Assembly (NCBI RefSeq): GCF_009727155.1
Contig: NZ_WNWM01000002.1
Span: 4,526,001 to 4,590,000, forward strand
Length of the DNA stretch: 64,000 nucleotides
Direction: 5' to 3'
Source of the DNA: Pseudoduganella dura
GTDB lineage: Bacteria; Pseudomonadota; Gammaproteobacteria; Burkholderiales; Burkholderiaceae_D
Below, in pieces: positions 51,203 through 58,299 of this stretch. Under the pieces are notes generated by a model that searched no databases, had not been told where the DNA came from, and saw nothing but the letters and a program-made list of their open reading frames with translations. The translations under genes were made by a program, and so were the position numbers. The first letter of the stretch is position 1, and each line of letters starts with the position of its first letter.

Positions 51203-52660
51203 TTAACGCAGCAGGCTCATCACGCCGTTCGGCAGCGTGTTGGCCTGGGCCAGCATCGCGGTGCCGGCCTGTTGCAGGATCTGGCCGCGGGTCATGCTCG
51301 CGGTTTCCGCCGCGAAGTCGGTGTCGACGATGCGGCTCTTCGACGCGGAAAGGTTTTCCGTCGTGGTCGACAGGTTGGCGATCGCCGACGAGAAGCGCGA
51401 CTGCAGTGCGCCGTAGGCGGCACGCTGGGTGTTCACCGTGGCCAGTGAGGCATCGGCGATCTTGATGGCTGCCTGTGCGCCTTCGAACGTCGAGATGTCC
51501 AGGCTGGCGACCGATTTCAGGCTCGAGGTGCCTGCACTGCCCAGGCCGGAACCGTCGGTGACCTTGAATGCGCCTTCCGAGTCGTAGCTGAGCTGGCCGT
51601 TGCCGGTGGCCTTGGCGGCGATTGCTTTCGCATCGAACGCCGTGCCGGCGGCACCGGTCGAGGTGTACTGCGCCACGTCGAGCCTGGTGTTGTCGGCGGT
51701 GTTCGTGTTTTCGATCTGGATATCCGCGCCGCTGGCATGGGTCAGCTTCAGGCCCTTGTTGACGGAATCGTATTCCGCCGTCACGCCGGTCTTGGCCGAT
51801 TGGGCGTTGATCGCGTTGATGCCGGCGGCGAAGTCGGCGGCGGTGGAAGCGGTGCCGCCCACGGTGAAGTTGATCGCCACGCCCTTGTCGCCGTTGTCGC
51901 CTTTGAGCTCGAACGAGTACGACTCGGCCGCCAGCCCCATGGAAACCTCGGTCTTGGCCGATGCGGTCACGCCGGTCGACGAGGTCTGCGCGTTGACCTT
52001 CGAGGCCAGCGACTTGGCGGTATCGGTCGCTTCGACATCGATCGCCGCGCCGCTGCCGCGCACGCCGGCAACCTGCATCGTGGTGCCGGCGGCGATGTTG
52101 GTGGTGCCATCGGTCTTGATGACGGCCGCATCGGCTTTCACGTTGTTGTTGCCGTACGTATTCGTGTTGAAGTTCGCGCCGGTGGCGGAGATCAGCTGGT
52201 TGGCATCGGCGCCGACCTGAAAGTTGGCGGTGCCCATCGAACCATCCAGCAGCTGCTGGCCGTTGAACGAGGTGGTCTGTGCAATACGGCTCAGTTCCGA
52301 GCCCAGCTGGGTCACCTCGGTCTGCAGTGCCTGGCGGTCCGATGCCGAGTTCGATGCGTTCGACGACTGGACGGCCAGTTCGCGGATACGCTGCAGGATG
52401 TCGCCGGAGGAGGACAGGGCACCCTCGGCGGTCTGCGCCATCGACACGCCGTCGTTGGCGTTGCGGGTTGCCTGCGTCATGCCGCGGATCTGGGAATTCA
52501 TGCGGTCGGAAATCGCCAGGCCGGCGGCGTCGTCTTTCGCGCTGTTGATGCGCAGGCCGGACGACAGGCGCTGCAGGGAGGTCGACAGGGCGCTTTGCGA
52601 GCCCGACAGGTTACGTTGCGAATTCAGGGAAGCGATGTTGGTGTTGATGACCGATGCCAT
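51203..52660 (-). CDS. fliC: Flagellin 3
   Basis: This 485-residue flagellin is the right-most of the tandem array and nearly identical to flagellin 2. It starts [20 protein letters not shown] and ends [17 protein letters not shown]. It has its own sigma-28 promoter and terminator, so it can be expressed independently of the other two. The central, surface-exposed part is as conserved between the three genes as the ends, which is unusual for flagellins. Confidence 0.96.
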   Translation of the reverse strand: MASVINTNIASLNSQRNLSGSQSALSTSLQRLSSGLRINSAKDDAAGLAISDRMNSQIRGMTQATRNANDGVSMAQTAEGALSSSGDILQRIRELAVQSSNASNSASDRQALQTEVTQLGSELSRIAQTTSFNGQQLLDGSMGTANFQVGADANQLISATGANFNTNTYGNNNVKADAAVIKTDGTTNIAAGTTMQVAGVRGSGAAIDVEATDTAKSLASKVNAQTSSTGVTASAKTEVSMGLAAESYSFELKGDNGDKGVAINFTVGGTASTAADFAAGINAINAQSAKTGVTAEYDSVNKGLKLTHASGADIQIENTNTADNTRLDVAQYTSTGAAGTAFDAKAIAAKATGNGQLSYDSEGAFKVTDGSGLGSAGTSSLKSVASLDISTFEGAQAAIKIADASLATVNTQRAAYGALQSRFSSAIANLSTTTENLSASKSRIVDTDFAAETASMTRGQILQQAGTAMLAQANTLPNGVMSLLR

Positions 52661-52755
52661 GGTGACTCTCCAGACGGTACTGCTGTTTGGGCACTTTGCT
52701 CGTCAACTTTGGCCCGCCACGCTGTTCCGTGACGCTCAAGCCGCTGTTGTTACTG

Positions 52756-52782
52756 GTAACGGATTCCGTATGGAAATCTTTA
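52756..52782 (-). promoter_or_regulatory. Sigma-28 promoter of flagellin 3
   Basis: On the minus strand TAAAGATT and TCCGTTAC are separated by 11 bp, 95 bp upstream of the flagellin 3 ATG. Sequence similarity to the flagellin 2 upstream region ends a few bases beyond this -35 element. Confidence 0.75.
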
Positions 52783-52872
52783 GGTGATTTGGGGAAAATA
52801 TTGAAGTTTTTTGCGCTGAATCAGTACGCGATGACAGATATTTAATGATGTTTCACGATTCTTGCTGACAAA

Positions 52873-52897
52873 TTAAAAAGCCCGGCATTGCCGGGCT
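52873..52897 (-). terminator. Intrinsic terminator of the diguanylate cyclase gene
   Basis: On the minus strand an 8-bp stem (AGCCCGGC / GCCGGGCT) with a three-base loop is followed by TTTTTAATT. It lies 36 bp after the stop of the gene at 52933-54504. Confidence 0.85.
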
Positions 52898-52932
52898 CTT
52901 CAGTATCAACCACAGGAACGGGGTAGAGGGCT

Positions 52933-54504
52933 CTACTCCGCGACAATGACCCGGTTCTTGCCGGACTTCTTCGCCACGTACATGGCGCGGTCGGCCCGCG
53001 ATACCAGCGCGGTCTGGTCTTCGCCCTGGCGGCGCAACGCCACGCCGGCCGAGAACGTGATCAGCACCTTTTCATTCTCGTGCATGAAGAAATGCCGGGT
53101 AAGTTCCCGTTGCAGGCGGGTCATCGTGGCAACGGCCGCGTCCACCGCGGTCTCGGGCAGCAGGATCAGGAATTCCTCGCCGCCGAAGCGGGCGATCACG
53201 TCCATCGAACGCAGCGTTTCCTTGACGATCTTGACCAGGTGCTTCAGCGCGCTGTCGCCGGCGATGTGGCCGTACGTATCGTTGAGTTTCTTGAAATCGT
53301 CCAGGTCCAGCACGGCGATGCACAGCGGCGTGCCGCGCCGATCGGCACGGGCCGTTTCGCGCTCGAACACGTCGTCCAGGCCGCGGCGGTTCAGGCTGCC
53401 TGTCAGCTGGTCTTCCCGCACCAGCTCGCTCATGTGCTGCAGCTGCGTTTCCAGTGACTTGATGCGCTCTTCCGCTTCCTGCACTTCCTGCCGCGCGGTC
53501 ATCATGTTGTCGCGCGCCTGCAGCGCTTCGGCCTGCACCACGCGGGTATCGTGCAGCACGTCGTCGAGGATCTGGTTCAACTCGGTGATGTCGTTGGCAT
53601 GGCTGATCTTCTCGGAATAGGCGCCGATCTTTTCCTGGAAGTCGCCGGTGGTGGCGGCCACCTGGCCGAGGCGGTCGATGAAGGTCATCACCATGTTCTT
53701 CACGGTGGCCTTCACATCCGCCATGCTGTGCTTGAGCTGGCTCTGCTTGTAGATCACGTCCTTCAGCGTGCGGGTGGCCGCTTCCAGCGCACGTGCGTCG
53801 AGCGGGCCCGCGATCAGCGCCTGCACGGCGTCGACCTGGCCGCGCAGCCATGAATCGTCGTCCAGCAGTTCGCTGACATTTTCCAGCAGCAGGCGGAACA
53901 GCCGCAGCAGCAGCTCCTGCTGCTCGGCCGTGTCGCCGTGCTTCAGTTCGATCTGGTAGCACAGCTGTTTCAGCCGCACGGCGATCTCGGAAAGGTCGGC
54001 CTCCGTATGCGCTTCCTTCGTCGCCGCGCCCAGCGATGCCGCTTCCTCCGCCATGGCCGGCGCGCCCGCCAGCAGCGACGCCACCGCCAGCGTCAGCGTA
54101 CGGCTGAGCAGGTCGCGCAGCAGCCGGGTCTGCTCGCCCTCGGCCATCGGCGCCAGTTCGATGCCACCCTTCTTCACCGGCCGCTCGGCCAGTTGCGACA
54201 GCGCCGTGGCATAGGCATCCCAGTCGCGCGTCTTTACGGCACGGTTGAAACGGCGGCCGAAATCGGCCAGCTCGCCGGGCTGTTCGGCGATCCGCGAGGC
54301 GAAGCGGCTCAACACGTTCTCGGGGCCCGGATCGGCGGGAATCGCCACCACGGGCGCCGGCGCCGGAATGCCGGCGATTTCATTGTAAATGTCGCGATAG
54401 GCATCCGGCGTTGGCGAGATGCGGCGCACCGCCAGGCGGCGAAATGCCTCGCGTGCAATCTCGGCCGGATTCTGATCAGCAGGGCTTGGGGGTTTGCTCG
54501 ACAT
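52933..54504 (-). CDS. Diguanylate cyclase (GGDEF domain)
   Basis: This 523-residue cytoplasmic protein makes c-di-GMP from two GTP. The C-terminal GGDEF domain (about residues 362-523) has the active site GGEEF at 441-445 and an allosteric RxxD inhibition site (RSMD, 432-435) five residues before it. A coiled coil at about residues 325-360 joins it to a helical N-terminal region (residues 1-320) that I cannot assign to a known sensor family; no transmembrane helices are present. It lies beside the flagellin genes, and YcgR, a c-di-GMP receptor, is in the same locus, suggesting motility control. Confidence 0.92.
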   Translation of the reverse strand: MSSKPPSPADQNPAEIAREAFRRLAVRRISPTPDAYRDIYNEIAGIPAPAPVVAIPADPGPENVLSRFASRIAEQPGELADFGRRFNRAVKTRDWDAYATALSQLAERPVKKGGIELAPMAEGEQTRLLRDLLSRTLTLAVASLLAGAPAMAEEAASLGAATKEAHTEADLSEIAVRLKQLCYQIELKHGDTAEQQELLLRLFRLLLENVSELLDDDSWLRGQVDAVQALIAGPLDARALEAATRTLKDVIYKQSQLKHSMADVKATVKNMVMTFIDRLGQVAATTGDFQEKIGAYSEKISHANDITELNQILDDVLHDTRVVQAEALQARDNMMTARQEVQEAEERIKSLETQLQHMSELVREDQLTGSLNRRGLDDVFERETARADRRGTPLCIAVLDLDDFKKLNDTYGHIAGDSALKHLVKIVKETLRSMDVIARFGGEEFLILLPETAVDAAVATMTRLQRELTRHFFMHENEKVLITFSAGVALRRQGEDQTALVSRADRAMYVAKKSGKNRVIVAE

Positions 54505-54653
54505 CGCGCTTGCAGCCTTTACAAAGGATTACCTGTAGCTTCCCATCTTAAAGTAACAATGGATTTGCCGATGCACGGAGCAGCGGGGCTAATTTCCTTT
54601 ATTTCCGGAACCAGGAGTTTCTGGAAAACAGTTGTCCAAGTTGCCAGCGAACC

Positions 54654-55301
54654 TCAATCGATCAAGCCGTTCCTGATCGCATAGTGGGTCAGTTCCGCGC
54701 TGTTCTTCAGTTTCATCTTGACCAGCAGGCGGGCGCGGTATTCGCTGACCGTCTTTACCGACAGCGACAGTTCCTTGGCGATCGCACCGACCGTCATGCC
54801 GGAAGCAATCAGCGTCAGCGTCTGGTACTCGCGGTCGGACAGCGTTTCATGCAGCGCGGTTTCATGGTCTTCGCCAACGTGGTTGGCGAGCTCCTGGGCC
54901 AGGGCGGCACTGATGTATTTCAATCCGCCCGCTACCTGCCGGATCGCGGTGACGAGCTCCTTCGGCGCGCTCTGCTTGGTGAGATAGCCGGCCGCGCCAG
55001 CTTTGAGCGAGCGGATCGCATACTGGTCCTCGCGGTGCATCGACAGCATCAGCACGGCGAGCTCCGGCTTTTCCTTCTTGATCTGCTTGAGCACTTCGAT
55101 GCCGCTGCGGTCGGGCATCGAAATATCGAGCAGCACGACGTGGCAGCCCGATTTGCGGAACAGGCGCAACGCGTCGCTGCCGTTTTCCGCCTCGCCGGCC
55201 ACCACGATATCGCGCGTGTCGGCCAGGATCTGCTTCAGGCCTTCGCGCACGATCGCGTGATCGTCCGCGATGAAGACCTTGATGGCTGCCTTGTCGCTCA
55301 T
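54654..55301 (-). CDS. NarL/FixJ-type response regulator
   Basis: This 215-residue protein is a two-component transcription factor. The receiver domain (residues 1-125) has the acidic pocket ADDH, the phosphorylated Asp59 in VVLLDISMPD, and the conserved Lys in GYLTKQS. The C-terminal LuxR-type helix-turn-helix (about 150-210) contains LSDREYQTLTLIASGMTVGA and LSLSVKTVSEYRARLLVKM. It is 12 bp after the histidine kinase gene and certainly pairs with it. Target genes are unknown; nearness to the flagellar locus is only suggestive. Confidence 0.92.
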   Translation of the reverse strand: MSDKAAIKVFIADDHAIVREGLKQILADTRDIVVAGEAENGSDALRLFRKSGCHVVLLDISMPDRSGIEVLKQIKKEKPELAVLMLSMHREDQYAIRSLKAGAAGYLTKQSAPKELVTAIRQVAGGLKYISAALAQELANHVGEDHETALHETLSDREYQTLTLIASGMTVGAIAKELSLSVKTVSEYRARLLVKMKLKNSAELTHYAIRNGLID

Positions 55302-55313
55302 GCTGCTTGGTTC

Positions 55314-56768
55314 CTAGTTCGTTGTTGCAGGCCGAATTGTAGCCGCTTCCGGGCCAAGGCCCGGGCCGGTACGGCCGATGCGGATCGCCACGACGGTGCC
55401 GCCGCCCGGAGCATGCGACAGGTTCAGCGTGCCGCCCAGGGCCCGGGCGCGCTCGGCCATGCCACGCAGGCCGAACGAGCCAGGCTTGGCACGGTCCGCG
55501 GCACGGATGCCACGGCCGTTGTCCGTGATCTTCACGCCCACGTGCTGGCGGGTGCCGTGCAGGCGCACCGCCACGCTGGTCGCGTGCGCGTGCTTGGCGA
55601 TGTTCGTCAGCGCCTCCTGCACGATGCGGAACAGCGCGGTGGCCTGGTCGGCGTCGAGCGCCACATCCTTGGCGTTGGAGTGGAAGGTGCAGGCCAGGCC
55701 CGCCTGCGTGGCGAATTCCTTCACCTGCCACTCGAGCGCCGCAACCAGGCCGAAATCGAGGATCGACGGACGCAGGTCCAGCGTGATGCGGTGCACGGCT
55801 TCGATGGTGCGGTCGGCAAGTTCGTCGACATAGGCGGCCTTCTCGGCCAGCGCGGTATCGCCGGCCGGCAGGCGCGCGGCCAGCATCGCCAGCGCCATCT
55901 TGATGGCGGTGAGGTTGCCGCCCAGGTCGTCGTGGATCTCGCGCGCCATCCGCGTGCGTTCCTGTTCCTTCACTTTCTCGATGTGGGCGGTCAGTTCCGC
56001 CAGGCGCGCGCGGCTGGCACGCACTTCGAGTTCCTCCAGCTTGCTCTCGGTGATGTTGGTCATGATGCCTTCCCACTGTACCGCGCCACCCGGCAGCACG
56101 TGTGGCGACGCACGCAGGTTGATCCATTTGACATCCTTCCAAGCCTCGATCCAGATGCGGCCTTCCCAGTTCCAGCTCCACAGCGTGGCGGCGGACGATG
56201 TCATCGAGTCCACGTAGGATTGCCGGTCTTCCTCCAGCACGAGCTGCGCGAATTGCTCCGGCTGCGCCGCCAGTTCGCCCGATGCCAGGCCGAGCAGCGC
56301 CTGGCAGCCTTCGCTCAGGTAGGGGAACGACACGCGGCCATCGGGTTCGCGGCGGAACTGGTACACCAGGCCCGGCGTGTGCGACACGATCGCCTCGAAG
56401 CGGGACTGCACCTGCTGCAGCTTGTCGGCGTGGCTCTCGTCTTCCGCGATGGCCAGCACGCAGTCCCTGTCGCCATGGCGTATCCCTTGCAGGCGCAGCG
56501 ACACGCGGTAGCGGGTGCCGTCCGCCCGCGCCAGCACGGTGCTGACGATGGCGCCGCTGTCGGCGGCCGCATCGAACTGCTCGCGCGGCAGTGCCGGCGC
56601 GATGGCGGCGAAGGGGGTACCGGCTTCATGGCCGGCCTGGGTGCGGGCGGCGGGATTGGCATCGAGGAGGTACAGCGTGCCGCGGTCGATCAGGAACAGC
56701 TGGGAACGCGTGGCATCCCACACCGCTTCGTGGCACGAGGCGTGCGAGCCGAATCGGGCAGCGCTCAT
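55314..56768 (-). CDS. PAS-domain sensor histidine kinase (HisKA_3 family)
   Basis: This 484-residue kinase partners the adjacent NarL-type regulator. It has two PAS-like domains (about residues 10-110 and 120-245, the second ending in a PAC-like WEGIMTNITESKLEEL). The dimerisation domain holds the phosphorylated His279 in RMAREIHDDLGGNLTAIK, and the ATPase domain has LFRIVQEALTNIAKHAHATS (N box) and VKITDNGRGI, FGLRGMAERA. No transmembrane helix is present, so it senses a cytoplasmic signal. The start is ATG 56768; it is divergent from greB with 54 bp between them. Confidence 0.92.
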   Translation of the reverse strand: MSAARFGSHASCHEAVWDATRSQLFLIDRGTLYLLDANPAARTQAGHEAGTPFAAIAPALPREQFDAAADSGAIVSTVLARADGTRYRVSLRLQGIRHGDRDCVLAIAEDESHADKLQQVQSRFEAIVSHTPGLVYQFRREPDGRVSFPYLSEGCQALLGLASGELAAQPEQFAQLVLEEDRQSYVDSMTSSAATLWSWNWEGRIWIEAWKDVKWINLRASPHVLPGGAVQWEGIMTNITESKLEELEVRASRARLAELTAHIEKVKEQERTRMAREIHDDLGGNLTAIKMALAMLAARLPAGDTALAEKAAYVDELADRTIEAVHRITLDLRPSILDFGLVAALEWQVKEFATQAGLACTFHSNAKDVALDADQATALFRIVQEALTNIAKHAHATSVAVRLHGTRQHVGVKITDNGRGIRAADRAKPGSFGLRGMAERARALGGTLNLSHAPGGGTVVAIRIGRTGPGLGPEAATIRPATTN

Positions 56769-56822
56769 AAATGTGTACAATCGTTCCGCATTGGCAGGAT
56801 GATACGTGAAACACCACTTCTC

Positions 56823-57386
56823 ATGAACAAAGCTTTTGTTAAAGAAACCGAGCAGGAAGACGACGACGACGTCCAGCAGGCGCCGCCGATCCCGCCCGGG
56901 GCGAAGAATTACATGACGCCGGCCGGCTACCGGCGCATCAAGGAAGAACTGCTGCAGCTGATCGACGTCGACCGGCCCGAGGTGGTGAGGGTGGTGCACT
57001 GGGCCGCATCGAACGGCGACCGTTCCGAAAACGGCGACTACATCTACGGCAAGCGGCGCCTGCGCGAAATCGACCGCCGCATCCGCTTCCTGACCAAGCG
57101 GCTGGACCTTGCCGAAGTGGTGGACCCCAGCGTGCACCACGGCAGCGACCAGATCTACTTCGGCGCCACCGTCACCTACTGCAACCAGGATGGCGCCGAG
57201 AACACGATCACGATCGTCGGCATCGACGAATTCGACCCGCTGAAGGGCAAGGTCAGCTGGATCTCCCCGATCGCCCGCACCATCACCAAGGCACGCGAGG
57301 GCGATGTCGTGACGCTGCACACGCCGACCGGGGTGGAGGAGCTGGAAATACTGGCGGTGACGTACCCGGCGGCGGCGGAACGGTAG
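56823..57386 (+). CDS. greB: Transcription elongation factor GreB
   Basis: This 187-residue protein rescues backtracked RNA polymerase by stimulating transcript cleavage. The N-terminal coiled coil is preceded by an acidic leader (QEDDDDVQQ). The family motif YMTPAGYRRIKEELLQLIDV is followed by WAASNGDRSENGDYIYGKRR, whose acidic tip residues (D/E in GDRSENGDY) act in the polymerase channel. The C-terminal FKBP-like domain ends with ISPIARTITKAREGDVVTL. GreB rather than GreA is favoured by YGKRRLREIDRR. A REP-type repeat with a T-run lies directly downstream and probably terminates it. Confidence 0.93.
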   Translation: MNKAFVKETEQEDDDDVQQAPPIPPGAKNYMTPAGYRRIKEELLQLIDVDRPEVVRVVHWAASNGDRSENGDYIYGKRRLREIDRRIRFLTKRLDLAEVVDPSVHHGSDQIYFGATVTYCNQDGAENTITIVGIDEFDPLKGKVSWISPIARTITKAREGDVVTLHTPTGVEELEILAVTYPAAAER

Positions 57387-57398
57387 CTGGTCAGAAGC

Positions 57399-57460
57399 CC
57401 TGGTGTCGGACACTTTTTCCCGGTTTCTCGGAAAAAGGTGTCGGACACCGGTTTTTTTTG
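57399..57460 (-). repeat. REP-type repeat (family A), left of the RAYT gene
   Basis: This is an inverted copy of the repeat unit: arms GGTGTCGGACAC-TTTTTCC and GGAAAAA-GGTGTCGGACACC can form a long hairpin, and the right arm runs on into GG and eight T. On the + strand it is therefore also a strong terminator for greB. With the copy at 58223-58280 it brackets the RAYT gene in opposite orientation. Confidence 0.85.
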
Positions 57461-57476
57461 CTTGCACCTGCCTTTG

Positions 57477-58106
57477 TCAGATTCCCGCGATCTTCCTGGG
57501 CCGCCCCCGTGGTGCTGTCTCCTTCATCAAGCTGCGAAACCGCGCCAGCTCATCCTGGTGCAGCGCTTCATCGGACAAGCGCTGGTAGTTCAAGTGGCGT
57601 TCCACGTCGCTGAGTCCCAGGCGCAGGTACAGCTCATGGGGGCACAACAAGCGATCCGTGCCCAAGCCGGCATTCCCAAGATAGCTCGACCAGCGGTAGT
57701 CACGTTGGTGCCAGCACATCGCAGCCCGCACCGGATTTGCCTCAACATAGCGCTGACAGGTCAGCAGATAGCGTTCCGTAGGAACCGGGTGCGACCAGTA
57801 ACGGCCCTCCCAGATCGATCCCGTGCGACCCAGACGTTTGTTGAGATACCGGGTGTATTGCTGTCCGAGCCGTCTCATCAGTTCAGGCGCCAGCATGACG
57901 TCGTCGAAAGAGGCCAGGATGTGCACGTGATTGGTCATCAGCACATACGCGTGAATCGAACAGGCGACAGCGGAAGCATGCTTGCTTAGCCACTCGAGAT
58001 AAACCAGGTAATCCGAGTCAATGAAGAAGCATGGCTGCCGATTATGACCACGCTGGATGATGTGCAGCGGCACACCTGGCAACAGCAAGCGGGGGAGCCG
58101 CGACAT
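57477..58106 (-). CDS. REP-associated tyrosine transposase (RAYT)
   Basis: This 209-residue protein belongs to the Y1/HUH single-strand nuclease family that recognises REP hairpins. The HUH motif is His60-Val-His62 in VLMTNHVHIL, preceded by LHIIQRGHNRQPCF, and the catalytic tyrosine is Tyr120 in CQRYVEANPVRAAM. The ending RGRPRKIAGI is a basic tail common in this family. It is bracketed by inverted copies of a palindromic repeat, the arrangement typical of RAYT genes. It has no terminal inverted repeats of an insertion sequence and is probably a domesticated single-copy gene. It lies between greB and spoT. Confidence 0.9.
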   Translation of the reverse strand: MSRLPRLLLPGVPLHIIQRGHNRQPCFFIDSDYLVYLEWLSKHASAVACSIHAYVLMTNHVHILASFDDVMLAPELMRRLGQQYTRYLNKRLGRTGSIWEGRYWSHPVPTERYLLTCQRYVEANPVRAAMCWHQRDYRWSSYLGNAGLGTDRLLCPHELYLRLGLSDVERHLNYQRLSDEALHQDELARFRSLMKETAPRGRPRKIAGI

Positions 58107-58222
58107 GTTTTGCTCCGGAGATGGGAAGTCGCTATTTTCTTACTGGTCTGTTACAAGTGACCTGTGCGGGCGCAAGGAAGAACCAGGGTCCAACGTTGGC
58201 TATTGGTGCGAGCGCGAGGGAC

Positions 58223-58280
58223 AACCGGTGTCCGACACCTTTTCTGGAAAGGTCGTCCAGAAAAAGTGTCCGACACCAGG
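58223..58280 (+). repeat. REP-type repeat (family A), right of the RAYT gene
   Basis: This is a full copy of the unit: AACCGGTGTCCGACACC, CTTTTCTGG, a short centre, CCAGAAAAA, then GTGTCCGACACCAGG. It lies 117 bp upstream of the RAYT start and 20 bp beyond the spoT stop. The conserved AACCGG end faces the RAYT gene, mirrored by the left copy. Confidence 0.85.
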
Positions 58281-58299
58281 CCGCGAATTGTGCCGGCAG

